A stretch of DNA of 64,000 nucleotides, taken from positions 62,001 through 126,000 of the forward strand of contig JAJDAC010000018.1 of the NCBI GenBank assembly GCA_029262065.1, given 5' to 3'. Source of the DNA: Candidatus Krumholzibacteriota bacterium. GTDB lineage: Bacteria; Krumholzibacteriota; Krumholzibacteriia; JAJRXK01. The position numbers and the translations under genes were made by a program. The notes beneath the pieces are model-generated. The model had not been told where the DNA came from, did no database searches, and worked only from the letters and a program-made list of their open reading frames with translations. Below, piece after piece: positions 34,169 to 43,779 of the stretch. Positions within the stretch are counted from its first letter, which is position 1. Each line of letters starts with the position of its first letter.

Positions 34169-37100
34169 TCAGCGGCGCCAGATGGCCAAACTCGCGACCA
34201 TCAGAAGCGCGCCCAGAAGCAGGAGAGCCGAAGGCCGTCGGTACAAAGGGGGCGCCTGCACGGTCAGATCAATCTGACCGTTCCCATCGCCCAGCAATAC
34301 GTAGGGCGCCCAGTAGAACGGATGTTTCAGCGCGTCGTTCCGTAGAAAACCAAGCTGTGAGTTGCGCAACGCCTGCGCTTTGGAAGCTCCTTGGCTCAAC
34401 GCCTCGTAGAAAGTGGTCATGAACATCGGCGTACTTGCGTCGTCAATGGCCCAAAGGGTGGCGAGAACCGAGGTCGCCCCCGAACCAAACAAGGCCTGAG
34501 CGAAGCCATGGAATCCGGTGGCCGAGTCACCCGCCCGGGCCGACTCGCAGGCGGAGAGAGTCACGAGATCACTGCGGAAGTTGAGCCGGTACACATCGGC
34601 AATCTCGAGTTTGCGGGGCTCTTCACCCGCCCGAGGTAAGTCGAGGTATAAACCCGAGCGCCACGGCTGCAAGTCATCGAACACGCCGTGAGAGATGAAA
34701 TGCAGCACCTTGGCGCGGCCGAGTGGGAGCTGTCGGGCCATCTGCTCGCGTGCCGTGGCCGCTTCCGACCAGTCACATTTGAACACGGTCGCGTCGGCGA
34801 AGCGTGCAAGCAGACTTCGCAACTCGTCGTCGGCGTGTCGAAGAGGAGCGAGCATGGCTCGATTCGCACTACCAATCGTGGTCGCGGGCGGCCAGATCGC
34901 CATGTCCCATACGGGGCCATCGAACTCCGACAGATCGGCTGACCCCATTCGCAGATGTTCCAGCACCGCCAACGATGGGACCGACTGGACGGCAATGGTC
35001 TCGACCAGGTACGCGTGGTCCAGCATCAATGCCGCAAACGGAACACGACTCAGCCAGCCGTCGGGCACAACCACGAGGTTTTCGATCGACCCGAGTCGGT
35101 CGACGACCGGCCCGAGCAGGCTGACGCCCAGATCCCCGAGCAAACGCCGAGTGGTTTCCTCGGGTGCAAAAGGATCTTTCAAGACGTCGAGAACCAGATC
35201 CGCCTGCCGCTGCATGTCGAGAAGCCCGGAGCGCCTGTGAACTTCCAGCCCGTCGGCCGTGAGAACGAACATGATCAGGTCACACGGAAGCCCCTCATCG
35301 CAGTTCAATAGCACCTGGTAGTCGAGAATCATGGTGCCCGGCGGCACGCGAGGCAATTCGGCCAAGTCGTCGGCCACCGCGCGGGCGGCTACATGCTCGT
35401 AGCGAGAGTCCACCTGAAACACACGAGACCGAATTCGCTCATGACGCGACTGGGATTCGACCAGCGCGAGCTCCAGCGAATCGCGCACCGCCGGTTCAGT
35501 CGACGCCTCGAGAGACCGCTGAACCGAGTCCACGGCGAAGCGAAACTCCAACTCCAAAGCGGCCAATGAGTCGGGGACGTCGGGCTCGATCAATCGCTGA
35601 CCCGCCTGAACATAGTCGAGTAGAGATCGCGACTTGAAACTGCGATGAGCATCGAATGCCTCGCGCACGAGCCCGCTCTTGTCTGAAACATCGCTGTCTT
35701 CCGCCGCCACCACGAGGTTCAGTACTGAATACTGAGCCGCGATGGAGCGAGCGTAACTGTCGATCGTGCGCGTGGGCCGCAAGAGCGGCAGTTCACGGAG
35801 CAAATGCCGCGTCTCCTCGAGCGACCCCGACCGATCTCCGCTCTCGCCCCGCGCGGTGGCGCGAATCGCACGAACCATAGGCACGTGCGCCAGCGAAGCT
35901 TGTCGTGCGAATGCCTCCGCCGAATCGAGCGTCGAGAACGCGCTGCCCCAATCCTGCATCGCGATCTGCACGAAAGCCGTTCTCAATGCACCAGGTACGC
36001 GGTCTCGCGTGTAACTCGACGCGGCGCGTAGACTATCGGCCTTCAGCAGATGGATCAGAGATTGCTCGTAGCGTTGCTGATACGACAAGCATCGCCCCAT
36101 GTGTGCGTGCGCGTCAGCCAAAGCCATCTGATTGCCCAGACGAGTTGCCTCATCAATAACGAACCGAAAGCGATCTTCGGCCGCCTTGTAACGCTTATCG
36201 ACACCAAGCCGGAACCCAAGGTTCGAGTGCGCGCGCAGGTTTTCCACTCCATGATCTGAACCCAATGCCACACTGCGTTCGTACAGAACAGTGGCCTGTC
36301 GGGTCTGACCCATGGCTTCGTTTGCCACGGCCAGGTTGTTCAGGGCAATCACCTGTCCGGGTAGATCCCCTCGACGCCGTTGAGTTTCGAGCAACTCCTC
36401 GTAGATGGACTGTGCACGGTCCGGCCGCCCGGCAAAACTGTGTTCCACCGCAATGTTGTTGAGAACCGACGTACGCTGGCCTTCGTCTTGGGCAAGGTTC
36501 AGCGCCTGTTGCAGAACCTCGGCCGCATCGGCGTGACGTCCGGTATTCGAGTACAGCACGCCGAGGTTGTTCAGGGCATAGGAACGAACCCAAGCCCAGT
36601 CTTGTTCTTCTCCGAAAGTCAGTGCCTCGCGTAGTAGTTCCTCGGCTCGCGTGATTCTCCCCAACTTCAACGCGTCCCAGCCGCCACCAAGCAAGCTGTA
36701 GGCGACGCCCAGGGGGTCACCCATACGGCGATGCAGTTCGCTGATTCCCGCCCGGTGCACGATGGCTTCGGAAAACCGCTCCTGCTGCTCGAGTGCCCAA
36801 GCCAACCACGATGACGTGGTGGTCCACTGCCACTCGTCGCCCAGTTGATACGCCAGCTTCAAGGCCGCCTGGTAGGGAGCTACGGCCTCGGCCAGGCGGC
36901 CCACGTTGGCCAGCGCCTGGCCCCGCATGTGATACATGCGCATGGCCATGTCGGAAAATCCTTCGTCTTCGGCCTCTTTGATCAGCGAGTTGATACGATC
37001 AATGGCATCGGGGCCACCGCGCCGAATTTCACCCGCCGCGGCCACGCGTCGCACCCGTAGTTGAAGGACGCGGGAAGCCAGTCCTTCGGAGGAGGCGACG

Positions 37101-37615
37101 AGCGGATGGGAAGAAAGAAGTACCAGCAACGAGTCTACCGCCGCCAGGGTCGAGTCCGACCCCGACTGCTGCAATACTTCCGTCTGGCCAAACCAATGGA
37201 ATGCAAGCGCCGACGATCGAACCGGGGGGCGTGGAAGTAGATCCAGAGTGTCAGCCATTCCATAAGCGGCGCCCGACTCGCGGGCCAGAAACACATCGGC
37301 CACACGAGCGTGCGTTAGCGGTCCATTTTCTCGCAAAGAATCCCGAGCCGCTCGTGCGGCAGTGAAACCCTCCTGCGAAGTTCGGATTCGGAGGTACTGC
37401 GTAACCAGAGGTAGAAACCCTGGATGCTCTCGAACGGCCGCTTTCGATAGGGGCTGGGCTCTGCCCGGGCCGCCGGACTGCCTGACCCGCTCCACCGTTT
37501 CCCAGGCTTCGAGCGGAGTTTCGCCGCGTACGGTACCCGCCGCCAGGGCGATGGCAAGCCACACCAGTCCACTGCCCACAGCCTTCGGGAGGGGTTCTCG
37601 CACGGGACTCCCCAA
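34169..37615 (-). CDS. Exported TPR-CHAT (caspase-like) protein
   Basis: The 1148-residue product has a hydrophobic signal-like helix near residues 13-30 and an array of tetratricopeptide repeats from about 100 to 650 (ALNNLGVLYSNTGRHADAAEVLQQALNLA). The C-terminal CHAT protease domain (about 860-1110) has His976 in FISHGVF and Cys1023 in LSACESA, so the catalytic dyad is intact. A last transmembrane helix (SALLLLGALLMVASLAIW) follows. TPR-CHAT proteins cleave partner proteins after a signal; here export and a C-terminal anchor would put the domain outside the cytoplasm. The start may be TTG 37615 or GTG 37603, the latter close to a GGGGAG. It is divergent from an ECF sigma gene. Confidence 0.87.
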   Translation of the reverse strand: MGSPVREPLPKAVGSGLVWLAIALAAGTVRGETPLEAWETVERVRQSGGPGRAQPLSKAAVREHPGFLPLVTQYLRIRTSQEGFTAARAARDSLRENGPLTHARVADVFLARESGAAYGMADTLDLLPRPPVRSSALAFHWFGQTEVLQQSGSDSTLAAVDSLLVLLSSHPLVASSEGLASRVLQLRVRRVAAAGEIRRGGPDAIDRINSLIKEAEDEGFSDMAMRMYHMRGQALANVGRLAEAVAPYQAALKLAYQLGDEWQWTTTSSWLAWALEQQERFSEAIVHRAGISELHRRMGDPLGVAYSLLGGGWDALKLGRITRAEELLREALTFGEEQDWAWVRSYALNNLGVLYSNTGRHADAAEVLQQALNLAQDEGQRTSVLNNIAVEHSFAGRPDRAQSIYEELLETQRRRGDLPGQVIALNNLAVANEAMGQTRQATVLYERSVALGSDHGVENLRAHSNLGFRLGVDKRYKAAEDRFRFVIDEATRLGNQMALADAHAHMGRCLSYQQRYEQSLIHLLKADSLRAASSYTRDRVPGALRTAFVQIAMQDWGSAFSTLDSAEAFARQASLAHVPMVRAIRATARGESGDRSGSLEETRHLLRELPLLRPTRTIDSYARSIAAQYSVLNLVVAAEDSDVSDKSGLVREAFDAHRSFKSRSLLDYVQAGQRLIEPDVPDSLAALELEFRFAVDSVQRSLEASTEPAVRDSLELALVESQSRHERIRSRVFQVDSRYEHVAARAVADDLAELPRVPPGTMILDYQVLLNCDEGLPCDLIMFVLTADGLEVHRRSGLLDMQRQADLVLDVLKDPFAPEETTRRLLGDLGVSLLGPVVDRLGSIENLVVVPDGWLSRVPFAALMLDHAYLVETIAVQSVPSLAVLEHLRMGSADLSEFDGPVWDMAIWPPATTIGSANRAMLAPLRHADDELRSLLARFADATVFKCDWSEAATAREQMARQLPLGRAKVLHFISHGVFDDLQPWRSGLYLDLPRAGEEPRKLEIADVYRLNFRSDLVTLSACESARAGDSATGFHGFAQALFGSGATSVLATLWAIDDASTPMFMTTFYEALSQGASKAQALRNSQLGFLRNDALKHPFYWAPYVLLGDGNGQIDLTVQAPPLYRRPSALLLLGALLMVASLAIWRR

Positions 37616-37729
37616 TCAAACCATTTGGAGGTAAGCTCCGAGTACGCATGAGTTTCTGTTGATCGACCGCCGCAGTCAACGATCGCCGCAAACCACCTGC
37701 GTTGCCAAGTACGGTGGGAGCCGTGTTCC

Positions 37730-38371
37730 ATGGATGAAGCAGCCCAGTTCGATGCCCGCGAAAAAAGCGACGACGAGCTATTCGCCATCGTTCAGGGGCG
37801 GCCGCCTGCGGTCGAGAATGGACTGGCTCGACGGCACGCATTGGAACTTCTTTTCGCACGCCACCACGCACGGGTATTTCTACAGTGCGTTCGGCTGCTG
37901 GGCGACGAGGCGCTGGCCGAAGACGCGACTCAGGAAATATTCCTGTCGTTCCTCGAAAAGTCCCAACGCTACGATGACCGGCGTTACTTCAGTTCATGGC
38001 TGTACATCGTCGTACGCAACCATTGCCTGAACGTACGCCGGGGAAGGAAACACGAAGTCCAGGACTACGCGATGGAAACGTGGGCGTCGCGCTTGGTTGA
38101 CCCTGGTGACCCTCACGGAGAAATCCAGACTAAGGAGATGGTCGAGCTACTTGAGGGGATCTGCGCTAGCGAACTGACCGTCCGGGAACGCGAGGTGATT
38201 CATCTGCGGTACTATTGGGGACTCAGCGTGAAGGAAATCAACGCAGCATTGGGTCTCCAGAACAAGTCGGGCGCGCGAAGCCACTTGGCTACGGCGCATC
38301 GAAAGCTGCGAAGCGCCCTGCACGATCACATCGGTGAAGACGTGCTTGGGCAGATCTTCGAGGAAGGTTGA
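37730..38371 (+). CDS. ECF RNA polymerase sigma factor
   Basis: A 213-residue protein with region 2 (FARHHARVFLQCVRLLGDEALAEDATQEIFLSFLEKSQRY) and region 4 (LTVREREVIHLRYYWGLSVKEINAALGLQNKSGARSHLATAHRKLRSAL). It is co-transcribed with its anti-sigma gene three bases downstream and diverges from the TPR-CHAT gene, which is a candidate target. ATG 37730 follows GGGAG. Confidence 0.92.
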   Translation: MDEAAQFDAREKSDDELFAIVQGRPPAVENGLARRHALELLFARHHARVFLQCVRLLGDEALAEDATQEIFLSFLEKSQRYDDRRYFSSWLYIVVRNHCLNVRRGRKHEVQDYAMETWASRLVDPGDPHGEIQTKEMVELLEGICASELTVREREVIHLRYYWGLSVKEINAALGLQNKSGARSHLATAHRKLRSALHDHIGEDVLGQIFEEG

Positions 38372-38374
38372 GTC

Positions 38375-39052
38375 ATGACTCGTCCGGGTGACCACATCGA
38401 TCCTCAACGGCTGATCGACTACGAGTTCGAACGGCTTGACGCCGAAATGCGCGCGCAGGTCGACCAGCATCTCGAAGGCTGCGGCGCATGCCGGGCCGAA
38501 AAGGCGTTGGCGCGGGAGTATGCAAGCACCCCGATCAACGCGAATCTCGGCGATCGCTCGCAACGAATGACCGCGTCCTTTGAGCAGCAAGTAGCCACGA
38601 CTGCCGGCGCCCGCCCCGTTTCTCGCGGTGGCCCGAAGGCAACTCCGCGCAGCCCACGCCCAACGCGATCGCAAAAATGGGCCACCGGATTGCTGGTCGC
38701 GGGTCTAGCCCTGATTACGGTGGGCGTGCTCCAGATGCAACGCAATCAAACGCCTTCGAATCTGGGACAAACGCTACGTTCCGACCCAAGCGGCAAAGCG
38801 GTCGAACTCGACGTCACGAGCACGGATGAAGGATGGACGCTGCGGTGGCAGGCCGATGACGTTCGGTATTCCTCGATCGTGGTCACGACTTCAAAGGGCA
38901 AAGTGGCCTTCGAGAGCACGGACGCCGTTTCACCCTTGAGGCTATCGCGCGAAGATCTCGGCGCATCCGACAACGACCTGCTTTTTGTGCAGCTCATCAC
39001 TGCCGACGCGCTCGGACGTGAGGAACGCAGCACCCCCTTGGAACTGAACTGA
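38375..39052 (+). CDS. Anti-sigma factor with zinc-finger and one transmembrane helix
   Basis: The 225-residue product has an N-terminal zf-HC2 anti-sigma domain (IDYEFERLDAEMRAQVDQHLEGCGACRAEKAL, the HxxxCxxC zinc motif), a basic linker, one transmembrane helix (ATGLLVAGLALITVGVLQM, about 109-127) and an extracytoplasmic beta domain to the end. It should hold the preceding sigma factor at the membrane until a signal releases it. Confidence 0.88.
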   Translation: MTRPGDHIDPQRLIDYEFERLDAEMRAQVDQHLEGCGACRAEKALAREYASTPINANLGDRSQRMTASFEQQVATTAGARPVSRGGPKATPRSPRPTRSQKWATGLLVAGLALITVGVLQMQRNQTPSNLGQTLRSDPSGKAVELDVTSTDEGWTLRWQADDVRYSSIVVTTSKGKVAFESTDAVSPLRLSREDLGASDNDLLFVQLITADALGREERSTPLELN

Positions 39053-39207
39053 GTAACGCTTCCTGGGGGATTATGCTAGTCTACCTGGGTCCGGAGTTGC
39101 TTGCCGGCACCAACCCCTCGTCATCGAGCAAGAGAAGCGCATTTCGCTACTTCTCCCCGGAAAGTGAAGGTCAGATCCAGTAACCAACCAAATCAAAGGA
39201 AACGCAC

Positions 39208-41271
39208 ATGAAGAGACTCTCGTCTTTGCCCGTGACGATCCTCCTCTCGTCCGTTCTCTTCGCGTTGCTCGCGACGCCCGCTCCCAGCGTGGCCGAGACC
39301 GAATATCCTGTCGTTACGTATACCGGTGCCGCCGGCGTAGAAGTGTCTGGCGCTCGCTGCGGCCTTCCCAGCCCAAGCGATGACGAAATCCGACGCATCT
39401 TCGACGAAGTCGACAAGTGGGTGGCCAATCATCCAGATTTCGGCAACCGGAAAGCAATAACCACGATTCCCGTAGCCATGCACGTGGTGCGAAGCAACAG
39501 CGGCGCATGGGACGTTACCAATCAACAGATCGACGATCAGATCGCGGTGTTGAACGCGGCCTACTCCAACACGAATTTCCAGTTCGTACTCGCCAGCGTG
39601 GACCGCACCAACAACACGGCCTGGTCCACCCACACCATGGGCAGCGCCAACGAGACAGCAATGAAGAGTGCCTTGGCCATCGATCCGGCCACTACGCTCA
39701 ATTTCTACACGGGCAACCTGGGCGGCGGCCTGCTTGGCTACGCGACGTTTCCCTTCAGCTACCCCGAAGACAGCTTCCTGCACGGCGTCGTGTGCCTGTA
39801 CTCATCGCTCCCGGGCGGCAGCGCAGCTCCTTACAACCTGGGCGACACGGGCACGCACGAGGTCGGTCACTTCGTGGGTTTGTACCACACGTTCCAGGGT
39901 GGATGTAACGGCAACGGCGACTTCGTCGATGACACGCCCGCCGAAGCAAGTCCCGCGTTTGGTTGCCCCGTGGGTCGCGACACCTGCCCGAGCCCGGGCT
40001 TGGATCCCATCTTCAACTTCATGGACTACACCGACGATGCATGCATGGACGAATTCACCGCGGGACAGTCCGATCGGGCCGACCTGCTCATGGCTACCTA
40101 CCGGCCCACCATGGTAACGCCACCTCCCGGTGGTGGTGCAGTCGGTGAAGTGGGCATCGTCGTCCGTAACCAAACCGGCAACGGCAACGACTGGTACGGC
40201 GTGACGCTGAACAATACCTACACGAACCCGTCCGTCGTGATGCGTGGCCTGTCGACCAATGGCGGGCACAAGACCCATCTCCGCGCGCGGAACGTGACCT
40301 CCACCGGATTCGAATGGCAGCAGGAAGAGTGGGACTACCACGACGGCAACCACACCACCGAAGACAATCCCTATATGGTCATGGAGTCTGGCGTACACAC
40401 GCTGGAAGATGGCACCGTGGCCGAAGCAGGTACCGCCGCCATTGGTACGGGTTGGACCACCATCAATCTGAGCGCCGGGTTCAGCGGTACGCCAGTTCTT
40501 CTGACCGGGGTCATGAGTGACAACGATGGTGCGGCTGTAATCACACGTACCCGCAATCTGGGCAGCGGCAGCTTCCAGATCAGACTCCAGGAAGAGGAAG
40601 CGGCCGATGGAGTGCATGCCACCGAGACCGTCGGATGGGTCGCCATGGAAGCCGGAAGTGGCACGAACGACGGTACGACGTTCGAGGCCGCCCGGACTCC
40701 CAACGCGGTGACCCACGCCAACTACGCACTCAGTTTTTCAGGAAGTTACGGCCGAACGCCCATCTTCCTGTGCCACGACGACACGTTTGACGGAGGCAAC
40801 ACCTGCGGTACCCGCTATCGCAACCTGACGACCACTGGCGTGAACGTGTTCATCGAGGAAGAACAATCGAAAGACGCTGAGATCAACCACATCAGCGAGG
40901 TGGTGAGCTACGTCGTGTGGGGCACCGCCGGTGACATCATAGGCACGTCGAGCAAGGTTCTGGCGCAGCTCTCGCCGGCGAAATCCATTCCCACGGGCTT
41001 CGCTCTGAACAACGCGTTCCCCAATCCGTTCAATCCACGCACCACCATCAGCTTCTCGCTGCCACATCAGGGACAAGCAAGCTTGCGGGTCTACGATCTC
41101 GCGGGTCGATTGGTGGATGTTCTGGTAGACGAGTCACTCGCGGCCGGCCAACACCAACGCGTCTGGGCCGGCACCGATCGCAGCGGCCACTCGGCTGCCG
41201 CTGGCGTGTACTTGTATCAACTGCGACAGGGAGAGTTTGTTCAGAACAACAGAATGGTTCTGATCAAGTAG
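39208..41271 (+). CDS. Secreted M43 (pappalysin-type) zinc metalloprotease with FlgD-type C-terminal domain
   Basis: The 687-residue product has a signal peptide, a propeptide-like region and the M43/cytophagalysin domain. The zinc motif is H217-E218-VG-H221-FVGLY-H227, followed by DDTPAE, a CP..DTCPSPG stretch and the Met-turn NFMDYTDDACMDEFT. Residues 310-610 form three related units of about 90-100 residues (LRARNVTSTGF, TRTRNLGSGSF, TRYRNLTTTGV, each followed by E-rich EEE/EWD..H..E). The end has AFPNPFNPRTTISF, LAGRLVDVL and AAAGVYLYQL. A secreted peptidase is clear; its substrate is not. Confidence 0.9.
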   Translation: MKRLSSLPVTILLSSVLFALLATPAPSVAETEYPVVTYTGAAGVEVSGARCGLPSPSDDEIRRIFDEVDKWVANHPDFGNRKAITTIPVAMHVVRSNSGAWDVTNQQIDDQIAVLNAAYSNTNFQFVLASVDRTNNTAWSTHTMGSANETAMKSALAIDPATTLNFYTGNLGGGLLGYATFPFSYPEDSFLHGVVCLYSSLPGGSAAPYNLGDTGTHEVGHFVGLYHTFQGGCNGNGDFVDDTPAEASPAFGCPVGRDTCPSPGLDPIFNFMDYTDDACMDEFTAGQSDRADLLMATYRPTMVTPPPGGGAVGEVGIVVRNQTGNGNDWYGVTLNNTYTNPSVVMRGLSTNGGHKTHLRARNVTSTGFEWQQEEWDYHDGNHTTEDNPYMVMESGVHTLEDGTVAEAGTAAIGTGWTTINLSAGFSGTPVLLTGVMSDNDGAAVITRTRNLGSGSFQIRLQEEEAADGVHATETVGWVAMEAGSGTNDGTTFEAARTPNAVTHANYALSFSGSYGRTPIFLCHDDTFDGGNTCGTRYRNLTTTGVNVFIEEEQSKDAEINHISEVVSYVVWGTAGDIIGTSSKVLAQLSPAKSIPTGFALNNAFPNPFNPRTTISFSLPHQGQASLRVYDLAGRLVDVLVDESLAAGQHQRVWAGTDRSGHSAAAGVYLYQLRQGEFVQNNRMVLIK

Positions 41272-41288
41272 CGGTTCACACGAAAGAA

Positions 41289-41319
41289 GGAGCCCTCTGG
41301 AAGACATCCAGGGGGCTCC
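41289..41319 (+). terminator. Rho-independent terminator after the metalloprotease gene
   Basis: A 12-bp stem with one T-G pair (GGAGCCCTCTGG / CCAGGGGGCTCC), a 7-base loop, then ATACAGCTTTTT. Confidence 0.85.
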
Positions 41320-41408
41320 ATACAGCTTTTTAACGGCCCGCCACCATTGCGCCACACCCGCGGATTCCCCATGTTGCCCCAAGCATACCCACATTTCTTG
41401 GGGCCCAG

Positions 41409-41858
41409 ATGTACGTTACCCGGAGACACGAGAATACCTCGGCCGGCGTTTCCGGCTTCGACGTTCTATTGATGGTGATTCTGATCGCCACCATGTTTTC
41501 GCTGGTCGAATTGTCCTCGTCAGAGGCCTTGACGGCTGGTGCAGCGATTCCATCCGGTGAGTCCAGTACGGGAGCAGCACCAGATCCACACGGGGTGAAC
41601 GCACACAGCAACGGCGAACCGCACAAGTGCATCTGTGGTGAACGAGAAGTTCCTCCGCCCAAGCCCATGAAACCCGTGAGGGCCCGGTTTACAGAGGCCG
41701 CCCGCCCGCTTCACCCCACACCGCCAACTCGTTTCCACTGGGATCCAGAAAGTGGAATCGACGTCCGCCAGGAAACGGGAATGGCTCTTTCGCAATCTTC
41801 CCTCCGGCCGACTTCACCTGCTCGAACGTCTCATCCAGATTCGCAGAGTAGAGAATGA
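41409..41858 (+). CDS. Doubtful hypothetical protein
   Basis: A 149-codon open frame. Its first part could be a short membrane-anchored protein (VLLMVILIATMFSLVEL at about 19-35, then HKCICGERE). The last third overlaps the VOC gene on the other strand by 170 bases and reads as low-complexity antisense. No Shine-Dalgarno sequence stands before ATG 41409. It fills an otherwise empty 370-base spacer. I recognise no family and list it only as a possibility. Confidence 0.3.
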   Translation: MYVTRRHENTSAGVSGFDVLLMVILIATMFSLVELSSSEALTAGAAIPSGESSTGAAPDPHGVNAHSNGEPHKCICGEREVPPPKPMKPVRARFTEAARPLHPTPPTRFHWDPESGIDVRQETGMALSQSSLRPTSPARTSHPDSQSRE

Positions 41859-42069
41859 TCAGCGGGCCGCCCGTGCTTACTTCCGGCACGACACACATGC
41901 CGCCCGACTCCCCCTCACCCTGCACCTTCTGGATACCGGCGTACCCAGGACCATAGTCGGTGAAGTTCCATCCGAACGCGGCGCCATAGAAGCGTTGGGC
42001 ATCTTCCATGCTGGTTACCGAGAGTTCGACGTAGTCGATACCGTGATGAACGTGCGCGGAGTCGGACAT
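41689..42069 (-). CDS. VOC (glyoxalase-like) family protein
   Basis: A 126-residue VOC domain: HHGIDYVELSVTSMEDAQRFYGAAFGWNFTDYGPGYAGI, then PLIILYSANLDETFEQVKSAGGKIAKEPFPFPGGRRFHFLDPSGNELAVWGE. It resembles the common small glyoxalase-superfamily proteins without proven substrate. ATG 42069 with GGGGAGC upstream is preferred over an upstream in-frame extension. Confidence 0.88.
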   Translation of the reverse strand: MSDSAHVHHGIDYVELSVTSMEDAQRFYGAAFGWNFTDYGPGYAGIQKVQGEGESGGMCVVPEVSTGGPLIILYSANLDETFEQVKSAGGKIAKEPFPFPGGRRFHFLDPSGNELAVWGEAGGRPL

Positions 42070-42157
42070 TGGAATGCTCCCCAGGACAGGCATACAAGAA
42101 GGCCGGCGTCCCCAGAGGGACCGCACACGAATGCTAGCACAGCGTTGTTGCTGAAAA

Positions 42158-42709
42158 CTATGCGAACAGCGCGGGCATTGACGACGTCGGCGGGGAGTCG
42201 GATGACCGGTAACCTGCGATCAGCTCGTTCTCGACCATCGACCGGTCTTGCTCGGGCTCCCTTCCCTCGGTCGCGTCCGCACCGGACTCTTCTTCCGTGC
42301 CTGAGTTTCGCTCGGCCGCAATCTGAGCCTGTGCTTCGGCGGCCATGGCTGCCGCCTGCTGCGCAACCGCGCGGTCCTGTCCCGAGGGCGTAGCCGGAGC
42401 CAACGCCGCCTGACGAATTCGACTCGCCTTGCGCAGGGTGGCCTGGGGATCGTCGGCCACCGGGCTGGTGTCTATCGATACTTCTCCGCCCACTGCATAG
42501 CGGACACCATTGGGACCAACCTCGTAGGTGAACGAGGCGCCACCACGGGCCAGGTCGCCAGCCGCCGCTTTGTGCGCCGCTTCGTGGGCCCGAACTTCCT
42601 GGTCACGGGACTGCAGCTCTCGCACTTGCGCTTGATCGGCGCGGCTAACCGGCTCGGACGAACTCGAGCGGGTCGGGCGAGATTGTGGTGTGATCGAACC
42701 GATTTGCAA
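42158..42709 (-). CDS. SprA-related putative metalloprotease-like protein
   Basis: The 183-residue protein starts at TTG 42709 with AGGAGG nine bases upstream. The core (about 33-90) reads QVRELQSRDQEVRAHEAAHKAAAGDLA then ASFTYEVGPNGVRYAVGGEVSIDTSPVADDPQATLRKA. This matches the SprA-related family, named for an HEAAH zinc-like motif. The tail is Ala/Glu-rich (AVAQQAAAMAAEAQAQIAAE). No signal peptide. Protease activity is annotated from the motif only. Its upstream region overlaps the promoter of the next plus-strand gene. Confidence 0.8.
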   Translation of the reverse strand: MQIGSITPQSRPTRSSSSEPVSRADQAQVRELQSRDQEVRAHEAAHKAAAGDLARGGASFTYEVGPNGVRYAVGGEVSIDTSPVADDPQATLRKASRIRQAALAPATPSGQDRAVAQQAAAMAAEAQAQIAAERNSGTEEESGADATEGREPEQDRSMVENELIAGYRSSDSPPTSSMPALFA

Positions 42710-42835
42710 TTGGGAAGTCCTCCTATGGCAGATATCGGCATGATCTGGCCGACCTTTAGTTCTCGATGGGGTACCGCGTGATACAATCCGCGGGACAACT
42801 TCGAGGATTCCCCCACATCGCTCAGGAGTCCCAAC

Positions 42836-43753
42836 TTGAAGCAAATACTTCTCGCCCTGTTGTTCGTTTCCCCACCCAGTCTTGCGTCTGCCCTCATCAC
42901 CCCCACCAGTCAGGTCCGCCAAGTCACCTGCTCCGCGGAGACCGGCGACTCCAACGGCAGTCAGAATCTGCAGGATGATCAATCCGCTTCTGATTTCGCC
43001 GCCTTCAACGGCGCGGTCGCCGAAACGCTCTCGCCGTCCGAGGCGTTGGGATCGGGCGGCGGCACACAGACTTCCACCATCAACGCAGTTTCGATGACCG
43101 CGACCGGCAGCGCGTTCGCGAACGCCGAGGCCTACGAATTCGAGTGGTTCGCAACCGCCGATGGACGATCTGAGTTCGACGTTACCTTCAGCGTCAGCGC
43201 CGAAGTGAACTACGACGTCAGCGGCATGATCGCCGCGTTCGACAATGGCGGAGCGTCGGTGTCTCTTACCGACCTGGGTGGAAACGTCATTTTCTCCGAA
43301 GGCGCGTCGGGCGAAACGCCTATCAGCGATCAGGGCACGTTGTCGTTCGGGTCCTACCGGCTACGAATCGTCGCCGGTGGATCCTGCTACGCCGACGACG
43401 GATTCCAGTTGGACTACGCCTTCGCCGAATACGACATCGCCTTCACCGTGTCGGATCCCGTGGTCACGGCCAGTCCCCTGGCTCGTGATTTCGACATGTC
43501 GGTGACACCCAACCCTGCACGACAGGCCACGACGATCGACTACGCTCTCAAACGCGACGCGGATTTGCGCCTGGATGTCTTCGACGCACGAGGCCGACGC
43601 GTACGAAGCCTCGGGCGACGGAGCGATTCGGCGGGTTCGGTACTTTGGAATGGCCGGGACGACGAGGGCGATCGCGTGCCAGGAGGCATCTACTTCGTCA
43701 GGCTCCGAGCGGGCGACCAGATCGCCCACCGGAAGGTCACGATCCTACGGTAA
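42836..43753 (+). CDS. Secreted protein with FlgD-type C-terminal domain
   Basis: The 305-residue product has a signal peptide (KQILLALLFVSPPSLASA). A beta-sandwich-like body follows, with AYEFEWFATADGRSEFDVTF and GTLSFGSYRLRIVAGGSCYADDGFQLDYAF. The C-terminal sorting-type domain reads TPNPARQATTIDY, ARGRRVRSL, LWNGRDDEG and GGIYFVRL. No catalytic motif. TTG 42836 with AGGAG upstream is the start. Confidence 0.83.
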   Translation: MKQILLALLFVSPPSLASALITPTSQVRQVTCSAETGDSNGSQNLQDDQSASDFAAFNGAVAETLSPSEALGSGGGTQTSTINAVSMTATGSAFANAEAYEFEWFATADGRSEFDVTFSVSAEVNYDVSGMIAAFDNGGASVSLTDLGGNVIFSEGASGETPISDQGTLSFGSYRLRIVAGGSCYADDGFQLDYAFAEYDIAFTVSDPVVTASPLARDFDMSVTPNPARQATTIDYALKRDADLRLDVFDARGRRVRSLGRRSDSAGSVLWNGRDDEGDRVPGGIYFVRLRAGDQIAHRKVTILR

Positions 43754-43779
43754 CTCAGGTCCTGAGGGCTGAATTTTCG

